DNA of 64,000 nucleotides from Sphingomonas sp. PsM26. GTDB taxonomy: Bacteria; Pseudomonadota; Alphaproteobacteria; Sphingomonadales; Sphingomonadaceae. The notes beneath the pieces were generated by a model that was not told the DNA's origin, did no database searches, and was given only the letters and a program-made list of their open reading frames with translations. Shown here one piece after another: positions 19,600 through 27,534 of this stretch. The translations under genes and the position numbers were made by a program. The stretch's first letter is position 1; each line of letters opens with the position of its first letter. The stretch spans positions 186,001 to 250,000 of the forward strand of contig JARUXA010000005.1 of assembly GCA_030433805.1 (NCBI GenBank), in the 5' to 3' direction.

Positions 19600-19693
19600 T
19601 ATCCCCGGGGGGCCGCTGACGCGCGGCTGAGAGGTGGGCTGCAGCCCATGACCCGCTGAACCTGATCCGGCTGATACCGGCGTAGGGAGGGTT
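19600..19693 (+). promoter_or_regulatory. TPP (thiamine pyrophosphate) riboswitch aptamer
   Basis: The THI-box core is complete: GGCTGAGAGG (19625-19634), then a variable arm, then GACCCGCTGAACCTGATC and GGCTGATACCGGCGTAGGGA. The pyrimidine-sensor half CTGAGA and the pyrophosphate-sensor half ACCTGATC...GCGTAGGGA match the family. The closing helix pairs TCCC near 19602 with GGGA near 19685. It precedes a TonB receptor, a kinase-fold protein and a PnuC-type permease, all plausible thiamine functions. High TPP should shut the operon off. The upstream part of the gap (19315-19599) shows no gene and must contain the promoters of the esterase and this operon. Confidence 0.96.
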
Positions 19694-19699
19694 GGCGGA

Positions 19700-19731
19700 A
19701 CGTCCGTCGTCCTTCCGTGTGGAGTGGACGT
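19700..19731 (+). promoter_or_regulatory. Candidate expression-platform hairpin of the TPP riboswitch
   Basis: ACGTCC (19700-19705) pairs with GGACGT (19726-19731), and inside it TTCC pairs with GGAG across a GTGT loop. The hairpin covers GGAG at 19721-19724, the best candidate ribosome-binding sequence before the ATG at 19738. There is no T tract, so control of translation fits better than termination. This is inference from complementarity. Confidence 0.5.
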
Positions 19732-19737
19732 AAGACA

Positions 19738-22047
19738 ATGCCGGCAATGATTTCGTATGATGGGTTGAGGAGCCGGCGCAGGGCGTTGGTGCTGACGGCG
19801 GTGTTTCTGACGGTGCCGGCATCCGCATGGGCACAACAGACCACCGAAGACACCGCGGACATTCGCGTCACCGGGCACCGCGATCCCGAAGGACTGTTGC
19901 CCGACCAGACCGCGCCCAAGGCGGTGAGCGAAATTTCCGCCGACTTCATCGTCAAGCAGGCGCCGACGCTCAACGCGTTCCAGCTCGTCAACCTGTTGCC
20001 GGGTGCAAACGTAGCGTCGAGTGACCCGTACGGCCTGTCGACGAGTTCGAGCCTGACGCTGCGCGGGCTGGGGCAGGATCAGATCGGCGTCCTGATGGAA
20101 GGCGCGCCGCAGAACGATATCGGCTATTATTACGCTTATCCGTCGCAATTCGCCGATCCGGGCAACCTGCGCACGATCACCCTGGCGCAAGGGTCGGTGG
20201 ACATTGATTCCCCGACCGTGGGCGGGGCAGGCGGGCTACTGTCGCTGACGCTGGACGACCCCAAGGCCGCGCCGCAAGCACTGCTCGACGTGTCGCTCGG
20301 CTCGTACGATGCGCGGCGGGTGTTCGCGCGGGTCGATACGGGCGAGATCGGGCGGACGGGCGTGAAGGCGTTCGTGTCCTATTCGTACACGCGCGCAGAC
20401 AATTGGCGCGGGGCTGGCTTCGACACGCGCCAGCATGTCGACGCGAAGCTGCTGCGTGACTGGGGCGACGGCAACCGCGCCAGCCTGGCGCTGTCGTACA
20501 ACAACGCCAATGCATCGAGCTATCCCAGCCCGACACTCGCGGACTGGCAGGCCCAGGGGCGCGGGTTCAACTATGACGCGCGCTACATCGCGGGAAACAC
20601 CAATTACTGGCGGCTGTACCGGGCCCCGTTCCGTAACCTTTATGCGTCGGCTCCGGTGCATCTCAAACTGAACGACCGGCTGACGCTCGACAGCACGACC
20701 TATCTGCAGTTCGGCTACGGCAATTCCCCGTACGGTACGCAGCTTGCCACGACCGGCAACTTCCTCGGCAATGAGGAACTGACGCAGCCGATCGCGCTGC
20801 CGGGGGCGGTGGATGGCGTTGCAACGGTGCTCGGCAATTACACCGGCGACCAGATGCGCACCGGCAATGTCACCAAGCTGACGTTGCAGGCGGGCATCCA
20901 CCGGATCACGGGCGGCCTTTGGTTCGATTACGGCACGGACCGGGTCACGCAAACCTACACGACGGTCGATCCGGACGGGAAGCCGACCGACCGGTGGGGA
21001 TACCGCGACAGGGCGATCCAGACTGCGGATGGCCGCCTGCTCGCTTATGAGAACCAGCGGACCGTCACGGTTACCAAGGGCTTCTTCCTCGCCGACAGTA
21101 TCGCGCTTACCCCGCGCCTGACGCTCGACGCCGGTTTCAAGGGCGTCAACCTGCTGCGCAATGGTCGCAACTATCTCCCCGGGCCGCAAACGCGGGTCCG
21201 CAAGGACAGCTTTGCGGCCTTGCCGCGCGCCGCGGTCCATTATGCGTTGAGCGATCGCCAGCAGATCTTCGCCAACATCACGACCAATTTCCGGACGCCC
21301 AACGAATTCACGCTCTACGACAGCTATGACGGCGGCGTGGTTTCTACCCGCGGGACGAACGCGCTGAAGAACGAATATTCGGTCTCGCAGGAGCTTGGCT
21401 ATCGCTACATCGGGCCCAATCTGTCCGCATCGGCGACTGCCTTCCACTACAAGTTCCGCAACCGGCAACTGGCCACGGTGATCGACGTTGGCGGCGCGCA
21501 GGTCAATTCGACGCTCAACGCCGGGGGGCAGACAACGTACGGAGTCGATGCGGAAATCGATTATCGCCCGGCGAAGGGCGTCAGCGTCTATCTTTCGGGC
21601 GAGTATCTGCATGCGCGGATCGACGATGATCTGCCGGTCGGCGGCGATTTCCTCCCCACGCGCGGCAAGCATGCGGTGTCCAGCCCGAGCGTCCAGTTCG
21701 GCGCGGGCGGCACCTATGATGACGGGCATTTGTTCGGCACCATCGCGGGCAAGTATCTCGGGCCGCAATATGCCACGTTCATGAACGACGAGCGGATCGC
21801 GGGATATGCGACGCTCGACCTGTCGGTCGGCCTCCATCTGGCCGACTGGATCGACGGGAAACGGACGGATCTGCGCGTCAACGCGATCAACGTGACCAAT
21901 CCGGACGTCCTGGCGGGGGTGCAGGCGGTCAGCACCAACGCGCGCGATGTAGTAGGGCGCGGCGGCATTGTCATTTCGGGCTATGCGCCCGCCTATTACA
22001 TCGGCAGCGGTGCGGCGGTCATCGCGACCGTGTCGCGTAGCTTCTGA
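19738..22047 (+). CDS. TonB-dependent receptor, probably for thiamine or a thiamine precursor
   Basis: The protein has 769 residues from ATG 19738; a GTG at 19717 is in frame but falls inside the candidate hairpin. The signal peptide ends near AWAQQ. The TonB box region has ADIRVTG. The plug shows LNAFQLVNLLPGANV and LTLRGLGQDQIGVLMEG. A 22-strand barrel follows and ends with the terminal Phe in TVSRSF. The first gene behind a TPP riboswitch being a TonB receptor strongly suggests energised uptake of thiamine or its phosphates across the outer membrane. The next gene starts 2 bp after its stop. Confidence 0.92.
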   Translation: MPAMISYDGLRSRRRALVLTAVFLTVPASAWAQQTTEDTADIRVTGHRDPEGLLPDQTAPKAVSEISADFIVKQAPTLNAFQLVNLLPGANVASSDPYGLSTSSSLTLRGLGQDQIGVLMEGAPQNDIGYYYAYPSQFADPGNLRTITLAQGSVDIDSPTVGGAGGLLSLTLDDPKAAPQALLDVSLGSYDARRVFARVDTGEIGRTGVKAFVSYSYTRADNWRGAGFDTRQHVDAKLLRDWGDGNRASLALSYNNANASSYPSPTLADWQAQGRGFNYDARYIAGNTNYWRLYRAPFRNLYASAPVHLKLNDRLTLDSTTYLQFGYGNSPYGTQLATTGNFLGNEELTQPIALPGAVDGVATVLGNYTGDQMRTGNVTKLTLQAGIHRITGGLWFDYGTDRVTQTYTTVDPDGKPTDRWGYRDRAIQTADGRLLAYENQRTVTVTKGFFLADSIALTPRLTLDAGFKGVNLLRNGRNYLPGPQTRVRKDSFAALPRAAVHYALSDRQQIFANITTNFRTPNEFTLYDSYDGGVVSTRGTNALKNEYSVSQELGYRYIGPNLSASATAFHYKFRNRQLATVIDVGGAQVNSTLNAGGQTTYGVDAEIDYRPAKGVSVYLSGEYLHARIDDDLPVGGDFLPTRGKHAVSSPSVQFGAGGTYDDGHLFGTIAGKYLGPQYATFMNDERIAGYATLDLSVGLHLADWIDGKRTDLRVNAINVTNPDVLAGVQAVSTNARDVVGRGGIVISGYAPAYYIGSGAAVIATVSRSF

Positions 22048-22049
22048 GC

Positions 22050-23198
22050 ATGGCCAAGGCCGCACCCGCGTCCACCGGGCATCTGGTGCACGGCATGGGC
22101 ACCGCGTTGGAGACGCCCGCCTGGCCCATGATCGAGGTGGGCGAGGCCGACGCGGTCCTTGCCCGCTTTCCGGCGGCGGGCCGTATCGAGCGATTGCTGT
22201 GGCATTCGCCGCGGCCGTTTTCCGCGGCGACGCTGATCGATACGACGCGCGGGCAGTTCCTGCTGAAACGGCATGATCGCCACGTGCGGTCGGCGGCGGA
22301 GCTGTCTCAGGAACATGCGTTCGTGTCGCATCTCGCGGCGGCCGGAATATCGCTGCCCGAAATCGTGCGGACGACGGACGGTGCCAGCACCCTTGCGATG
22401 GGCGAGGGGACCTTCGAGCTTCAGCGCCGCGCGGCCGGGGCCGACCTGTATCGGGACAGGCCCTCTTGGACCCCGTTCCTCTCCTATGTCCACGCACACG
22501 CGGCGGGTGTCGCGCTTGCCCAGGTACATCAGGCGTCCCGCGGGTTCGACGCGCCGGTGCGCACGGTGCAGCCACTGGTCGCGAGTTTCACCATCTTGCC
22601 CGCGGACGACCCGATGGCGGCGGCGGATGCCTATGTCGCGGCGCGTCCGGCGCTGGCGGCGTTCCTTGGCGCGCTGCCGTGGCAAAAGGAACTGGAACAG
22701 TTGTTTGCGGCGCTGGCGGGGGGGCTGGCGGCGCGCCTTGCCGATCAGCCTTCGCTTTGGACGCATAACGATTGGCATCCGTCCAATCTGCTCTGGGCTG
22801 CGGACGGCACGGTTGCGACGGTGTTCGACTTCGGATTGTCCGACCGGACTTGCGCGCTGCACGACCTCGCCACCGCGATCGATCGGACGGCGGTGGAATG
22901 GCTGCGGCTTGGCGAGGACGATGCTATTGCCGATCCGGCGGCGGCGCTGTCGTTGATCACGGGGTATGCGACGATCCGTCCCTTGAGCTGCGCCGACATC
23001 CAGACGGTCGTTCGACTGCTGCCGCTGGTGCATATCGAATTCGCGCTGTCCGAGATCGCGTATTTCGCGGGCGTCTTGGGGGATCATGTGGCCGCAAGGC
23101 ATGCCTGGGACACGTATGCCGTTGGCCATGCCCAATGGTTTCTGTCGTCGCCCGGCCAGGATTTCCTGGCGCAGGTCGGCATGGCGGCGAACGGTTGA
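22050..23198 (+). CDS. Aminoglycoside-phosphotransferase/choline-kinase fold protein, candidate thiamine kinase
   Basis: The protein has 382 residues. The kinase-fold catalytic loop is THNDWHPSNLL with H239 and D241, and the metal-binding motif is VFDFGLSD with D260. The N-lobe has the Lys in GQFLLKRHDRH. The family phosphorylates small alcohols. Here it sits between a riboswitch-controlled TonB receptor and a PnuT-like permease, overlapping the permease start (TGATG). Thiamine is therefore the likely substrate, analogous to ThiK in role; this is a context argument, not a sequence proof. A phosphotransferase for another hydroxylated vitamin precursor is the main alternative. Confidence 0.85.
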   Translation: MAKAAPASTGHLVHGMGTALETPAWPMIEVGEADAVLARFPAAGRIERLLWHSPRPFSAATLIDTTRGQFLLKRHDRHVRSAAELSQEHAFVSHLAAAGISLPEIVRTTDGASTLAMGEGTFELQRRAAGADLYRDRPSWTPFLSYVHAHAAGVALAQVHQASRGFDAPVRTVQPLVASFTILPADDPMAAADAYVAARPALAAFLGALPWQKELEQLFAALAGGLAARLADQPSLWTHNDWHPSNLLWAADGTVATVFDFGLSDRTCALHDLATAIDRTAVEWLRLGEDDAIADPAAALSLITGYATIRPLSCADIQTVVRLLPLVHIEFALSEIAYFAGVLGDHVAARHAWDTYAVGHAQWFLSSPGQDFLAQVGMAANG

Positions 23199-23767
23199 TG
23201 TCGACGCTGGAAATCGTTGCGGTCGTCGTCAGCTTCCTGGCGATCTGGCTGACGGCACGGCGCAATCTGCTGTGCTGGCCCTTGAACCTCGTCGCCTGCG
23301 GCTTGTATTTCAAACTGTTCCTGGACGTGCGCCTCTATGCTGACATGGCGCTGCAGGCGGTGTTCGCCGTCGGCATCCTGTATGGCTGGCTGGTCTGGAC
23401 CCGCGGCAAGCGTGATACGGGGGCGGTCGTCGTGGTGCCTCTGCGGCGATCGCATGCGCTGATGGGATTGGGTGGCGGGGCGATCGGTGCGATCGCGATC
23501 GGGTGGTTCACCAGCCACCATACAGACGCTGCACTGCCGTGGATCGATGCCACGCTCAGCAGCTTCAGCCTTGTCGCGCAATATTGGACTGCGCAACGTC
23601 ATCGCGAAAACTGGCTGCTGTGGATCGTCGTTGATGTCGCCTACGTCGGCATGTTTGCCTTTAAGGGGCTGACGCTGACCGCAGGATTATATGCGGCGAT
23701 GATCGGACTTGCTATTGCGGGATATCGCGAGTGGCGGCGGGCGGGGCCTGCTTCATCCATCGTCTGA
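23198..23767 (+). CDS. pnuT: PnuC-family permease, likely PnuT thiamine transporter
   Basis: The protein has 189 residues with about seven membrane helices. Family landmarks are RRNLLCWPLNLVACGLYF near the N-terminus and AQYWTAQRHRENWLLWIVVD with the conserved W and N residues. PnuC members facilitate diffusion of vitamin precursors, and retention needs phosphorylation inside the cell. The start ATG overlaps the stop of the kinase gene by one base. A PnuC-type gene behind a TPP riboswitch is the established context for PnuT. Coupling to the kinase fits the uptake-and-trap mechanism. Confidence 0.88.
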   Translation: MSTLEIVAVVVSFLAIWLTARRNLLCWPLNLVACGLYFKLFLDVRLYADMALQAVFAVGILYGWLVWTRGKRDTGAVVVVPLRRSHALMGLGGGAIGAIAIGWFTSHHTDAALPWIDATLSSFSLVAQYWTAQRHRENWLLWIVVDVAYVGMFAFKGLTLTAGLYAAMIGLAIAGYREWRRAGPASSIV

Positions 23768-23812
23768 CCGACGGACTAGCGAGCGGATCGCCGCGCCACC
23801 AAAAGCCGTGGG

Positions 23813-23950
23813 TTAGCCTGCGACCTTGAGCGACTTGTCCAGCATCGTCAGTTCGATCGGCGTGAGACCAGCGCGCGGATCGTCATTGAGCCGCCGTGGA
23901 GCCTGTGCAGCCCTTTTGGACAAGGCCGATCCGTAAGTCCTGCGTACCAT
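23813..23950 (-). CDS. 45-residue hypothetical basic protein
   Basis: The chosen ATG gives MVRRTYGSALSKRAAQ and is preceded by AGGAAG six bases upstream. The peptide is rich in Arg, Lys and Ala and ends IELTMLDKSLKVAG. I do not recognise it. The frame is open further upstream to 24073 without a ribosome-binding site, so the short version is preferred. It is convergent with the pnuT-like gene (45 bp away). Confidence 0.4.
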   Translation of the reverse strand: MVRRTYGSALSKRAAQAPRRLNDDPRAGLTPIELTMLDKSLKVAG

Positions 23951-24083
23951 GTTCTGCTTCCTGAAGAGCGAGTTAACTAATCCCGCACGCAAACGCCGAC
24001 CTGCTCTGACAGTTCCATACCCCGTAGAAACGGCCATCATCAGGCTGTGCCGGATTGGTACGGCCCGGTTCAATGCCCCGCGG

Positions 24084-24443
24084 TCACTGATAGCGCAGAG
24101 CGTTCTCGAACCCTTCGTTCGTCTTGGTCATCTTCGCCAGCTTCCGGAGATAGCCACGCACATGTCGTTCGAAACGCACGTCGTCGTAGATCCCCGTTAC
24201 GGGATAGTCGTCCTGCCCGATGAGGTCCTTGATGCGCTTGGCAAACGCAGGCTGGTCGTTGACGTCCGCAGCGCCCTGAAGCCTGCTGCAGACCCACTCC
24301 TCGGCGGCGGCCTTATCGTAATCGTCGCGCGCCTCATAGCCGCGACGATCCGCTGCCGCCTGGTCCAGCTTCGCCGCCGCCACGCGCCGCGTCAGCCAGT
24401 TCCGGACCTGGTCGCCATCCCATATCTTTGACGGGTTGCTCAT
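24084..24443 (-). CDS. Hypothetical protein, 119 residues
   Basis: Starts MSNPSKIWDGDQVRNW. It is a soluble, charged, mostly helical protein with no signal peptide or membrane helix; segments such as DDYDKAAAEEWVCSRL and FERHVRGYLRKLAK look like amphipathic helices. I do not recognise a family. The frame stays open upstream to 25100, but that part is antisense to the cysteine-cluster gene and was excluded. It is divergent from the next gene across 123 bp, which must contain both promoters. Confidence 0.65.
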   Translation of the reverse strand: MSNPSKIWDGDQVRNWLTRRVAAAKLDQAAADRRGYEARDDYDKAAAEEWVCSRLQGAADVNDQPAFAKRIKDLIGQDDYPVTGIYDDVRFERHVRGYLRKLAKMTKTNEGFENALRYQ

Positions 24444-24566
24444 CGCGTGCTCCAATAATCGTGCCGATAGCGGCAAGGATCGTTCGTGCCTGAACGAACC
24501 TGCCGACCAGTTCGCGGCATGCCAACGGCGCTTGTCTTTCCGCGGCAGCCAAGGCAACCCCGCGCA

Positions 24567-25127
24567 ATGCATACCGAGGCAAATCTGGAAACCATCTTGC
24601 TCGGGCCGGTCCTCCCCGACCGCGTATGTGGTGACTGCACCGTCTGTTGCACCGTCCTGACCGTGGATACGCCGGAGTTTCGGAAGCCCGGCGAAACGCC
24701 CTGCATGCACCTCACGCCACAGGGGTGCGGCATCCATGCGACGCGGCCTACAATCTGCCGAACGTGGTTCTGTGCCTGGAGACGCACCGCGGCGATGCCG
24801 GAGCAAGCACGTCCGGATCTGTCCGGCCTCCTCGTCTCGCTCAATTTCGAACGCGCGCCGCGCAATTGCTTCGAAGGCGTGTCGATCATCGTCCGCACCA
24901 CCAGTCGCGGCGGTGCGATCGACAAGGGCATGGCGGGGGCCGTTCTCGACAGCCTGTGTCATCAGCTCGTACCCGTCTGGTTCAGCGACGGGACGAAGAA
25001 GATGTTGATGCACCCGACGGACGACGTGGCCAGCCTGGTCCTGTCCGGAGAGACGGCCCCTGCGCACCTGCGAGACGAAGTTGCGGCATGGCGCGAGCAT
25101 TACGGGGTTTTCGGCACCGAGGCCTAG
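24567..25127 (+). CDS. YkgJ-like cysteine-cluster protein
   Basis: The ATG at 24567 (MHTEANLETILLG) gives 186 residues; an upstream in-frame ATG at 24486 would add 27. A cysteine cluster CGDCTVCCTVL (about 22-32), then PCMHLTPQGCGIH and TRPTICRTWFCAW, matches the CxxCxxCC pattern of YkgJ-type putative zinc- or iron-chelating proteins. The C-terminal half has no clear motif. The biochemical role of the family is not established. It precedes the monooxygenase-TspO gene by 108 bp on the same strand but probably has its own promoter. Confidence 0.75.
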   Translation: MHTEANLETILLGPVLPDRVCGDCTVCCTVLTVDTPEFRKPGETPCMHLTPQGCGIHATRPTICRTWFCAWRRTAAMPEQARPDLSGLLVSLNFERAPRNCFEGVSIIVRTTSRGGAIDKGMAGAVLDSLCHQLVPVWFSDGTKKMLMHPTDDVASLVLSGETAPAHLRDEVAAWREHYGVFGTEA

Positions 25128-25235
25128 CGCTTCTGCTGGTGGGTGGACCCGGGTAGCGGGGGATTGCAGACGCGCACAAGATCAGGCGACCTAAACGCTG
25201 CTCGACCGTTGTGCGGTGCAGAGGAGCGCAATGCC

Positions 25236-26978
25236 ATGTCCCGCCGTATTCTGATCACCGGTGCCAGCGTTGCCGGCAACACCGCCGCATGGTGGCTTGG
25301 CCGCGCCGGTTTCGACGTAACCGTGGTCGAGCGCGCACCTGCGTTCCGCGATGGCGGGCAGAATATCGACGTCCGCGGTTCGGGGCGGGCAGTGCTTCGT
25401 CGGATGGGGCTTGAGCAGTCCGCTCTGGAACAGGGCACCGGGGAGGAAGGCACGGCCTGGGTCGATGCGAACGGCCGCATCGCCGCACAATTCCTGACTG
25501 CGGATCAGAACGGCGATGGACCCACCGCCGAGATGGAGATCCTGCGCGGCGACCTTGCCCGGCTGTTGTACGAACCCGCGGCGGAGCGGGCGACCTATCG
25601 TTTCGGCGATAGTGTGATGGCCATCGTCGAGGAGGACCAAGCCGCCTGCGTCACCTTCGCCAGCGGGCGGACGGAGCGCTACGATGCGGTCATCGTGGCG
25701 GAGGGCGTGGGCTCGGCAACGCGCGCGCACGTTTTTGCACAGGAGAACGCGCCGCGCTGGATGGACCTGACGATCGCCTATTTCACCATTCCGCGCGCGG
25801 CGGATGATGACCGGCTCTGGCGTTGGTACAACGCGCCCGGGGGTCGAAGCGTGTCGTTGCGACCCGATCGCCACGGCACGACACGGGTCATGCTGTCGGT
25901 CCAGCAGCCGCCCGGCGGCGAACAGGATTGGAACCAGGAGCGCCAGAAGACATGGCTGCGCAAGCGGTTCAGCGATGCCGGCTGGCAGTCCGCGCGCGTG
26001 CTGGACGGCATGGACACAACCGACGACTTCTATTTCGACGTACTACGTCAGGTGCGGATGCCGCGATGGTCGAAGGGCAGGGTTGTGCTGACCGGAGATG
26101 CCGCGTGGTGCGCCACGCCGATCGCCGGGATCGGTACGACGTTGGCGATCACCGGGGCCTACGTGTTGGCGGCCGAGATGGCACGGTCCAACGATGTCGT
26201 AGCAGCGTTTGCCGCCTATGAGCGCGCGATGCGCCCGATGGTCGAGGATGCACAGGGCGTCCCCAAGATCGCGCCGCGACTGATGAATCCGCACAGTCGG
26301 CTTGGCATCCGTCTGCTGCATGGTGCGTTGAGTATGGCAAGCCGCCCCGCTGTGCGCGGCCTGACCGGCAAGCTGTTTGGCGGTAGCACGAAGGAACCGG
26401 ACTTGTCGCAATATGATCAAAACCGCACGGACGGGTCGTCCGATGTACCTGAGCGCTCTGTGACGGCAGCCGGAAAGGGCGCACTGTCGCCGCTGCTGGC
26501 GCTCGGCGCAGTTGGTCTCGTTCTCGGCGTGAGTGCGGTCGTCGGGCGGCGCAACGCGCCCGATCCCTCACATCCCCGGATCCGCAAATGGTATCGCGGG
26601 CTCGACAAGCCCGGTTTCACGCCGCCCGATGCGGCGTTCGGAGCGGTGTGGCCCGTGCTCGAGACCGGGCTGGCTGTCGGCGGGTATCGGCTGTTGCGCC
26701 AACCCTCGGGCACCGCGCGCAATACTGCCGTCGGATTGTGGTTGCTCAGCACCGCGATGGTCGGCGGCTGGACGCAATTGTTCTTCCGCGAGAAGCAACT
26801 CGGCGCGAGCGCCGCTGCATCGGGCGCGATGGTCGCGTCGAGCGCCGCTTACGTCGCCGCGGCCGCGCGGGTGGACAAACCGGCGGCTGCGGTCGGGATC
26901 CCCTTCGTTGCGTGGCTCGGTTTTGCGACTCTGCTTGCCGAACGGATCTGGCGCGACAATCCGGAAAAGGGGCGATGA
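25236..26978 (+). CDS. Fusion of an FAD-dependent monooxygenase and a TspO/MBR membrane domain
   Basis: The ATG at 25236 (MSRRILITGAS) has GAGGAG nine bases upstream and gives 580 residues. Residues 1-375 are a group A flavin monooxygenase: dinucleotide-binding GASVAGNTAAWWLG (9-22), the second FAD motif VVLTGDAAW (283-291) and GIGTTLAI (298-305). A linker of about 35 residues follows. Residues 413-575 form a complete TspO/MBR domain with five helices and family segments WYRGLDKPGFTPPDAAFG, VWPVLE and GWTQLFFREKQL. TspO proteins bind tetrapyrroles and take part in their light- and oxygen-dependent handling. The frame has no stop between the domains. The neighbours are DUF427 (4 bp later) and a photolyase, which suggests a light or photo-oxidative stress cluster. 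The substrate is unknown. Confidence 0.9.
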   Translation: MSRRILITGASVAGNTAAWWLGRAGFDVTVVERAPAFRDGGQNIDVRGSGRAVLRRMGLEQSALEQGTGEEGTAWVDANGRIAAQFLTADQNGDGPTAEMEILRGDLARLLYEPAAERATYRFGDSVMAIVEEDQAACVTFASGRTERYDAVIVAEGVGSATRAHVFAQENAPRWMDLTIAYFTIPRAADDDRLWRWYNAPGGRSVSLRPDRHGTTRVMLSVQQPPGGEQDWNQERQKTWLRKRFSDAGWQSARVLDGMDTTDDFYFDVLRQVRMPRWSKGRVVLTGDAAWCATPIAGIGTTLAITGAYVLAAEMARSNDVVAAFAAYERAMRPMVEDAQGVPKIAPRLMNPHSRLGIRLLHGALSMASRPAVRGLTGKLFGGSTKEPDLSQYDQNRTDGSSDVPERSVTAAGKGALSPLLALGAVGLVLGVSAVVGRRNAPDPSHPRIRKWYRGLDKPGFTPPDAAFGAVWPVLETGLAVGGYRLLRQPSGTARNTAVGLWLLSTAMVGGWTQLFFREKQLGASAAASGAMVASSAAYVAAAARVDKPAAAVGIPFVAWLGFATLLAERIWRDNPEKGR

Positions 26979-26982
26979 GCCA

Positions 26983-27477
26983 GTGAGGCCCAAGCCCGAT
27001 ACGCCCGCCCCGGGACAGGAAAGTGTCTGGCGCTATCCGCGGCCGGCGATCGCCGAGCCCAGTCGCCGCCGGATTCATATCGAACACGCCGGAATCATCG
27101 TCGCCGACACCAATGCGGCGGTGCGCACGCTCGAGACGAGCCATCCGCCGAGCTGGTACATCCCGCCGGATGCAATCACGCCCGGCCTGCTGCGTCCGTC
27201 GACCCGCCGTTCGTTCTGCGAATGGAAGGGCGAGGCGCGCTACTGGCATGTCCAAATAGCCGGACGCACGTTCAATGACGTGGGCTGGAGCTATGCGAAC
27301 CCCACTCCTGCCTTCGCGATCCTTCGGGATCATGTCGCGTTCTACGCGGCACCTTTCGACCTGTGCGCGGTCGATGGCGAGCGGGTGATCCCCCAGCCCG
27401 GCGGTTTCTATGGGGGCTGGATCACGTCCGACCTTGCAGGGCCGTTCAAGGGCGTCCCCGGCAGCATGGGATGGTGA
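26983..27477 (+). CDS. DUF427 domain protein
   Basis: A GTG start at 26983 gives 164 residues; it lies 4 bp after the monooxygenase-TspO stop. The DUF427 pattern is clear: IEHAGIIVADTNAAVRTLETSHPP, quoted as GIIVADTNAA and VLETSHPP-like LETSHPPSWYIPP, then FCEWKGEARYW, DVGWSYANPTPAF, LRDHVAFY and the ending GGFYGGWITSDLAGPFKG with PGSMGW. The family is widespread and of unknown biochemical function. Tight spacing implies one transcript with the fusion gene and probably with the photolyase. Confidence 0.88.
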   Translation: MRPKPDTPAPGQESVWRYPRPAIAEPSRRRIHIEHAGIIVADTNAAVRTLETSHPPSWYIPPDAITPGLLRPSTRRSFCEWKGEARYWHVQIAGRTFNDVGWSYANPTPAFAILRDHVAFYAAPFDLCAVDGERVIPQPGGFYGGWITSDLAGPFKGVPGSMGW

Positions 27478-27534
27478 GTGTGACGTTACCGCAAAGGGCT
27501 CGCCGACTGGCGCGAGGTGCCGCGGGTTCGTGCG

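Noticed and set aside
20236..22575. Long minus-strand open frame (779 codons) opposite the thiamine receptor
   Set aside because: No recognisable domain and Arg/Pro-rich composition; the receptor on the plus strand explains the region.
24444..25100. Extension of the 119-residue hypothetical protein upstream
   Set aside because: The extension is antisense to the cysteine-cluster gene, whose motif is convincing.
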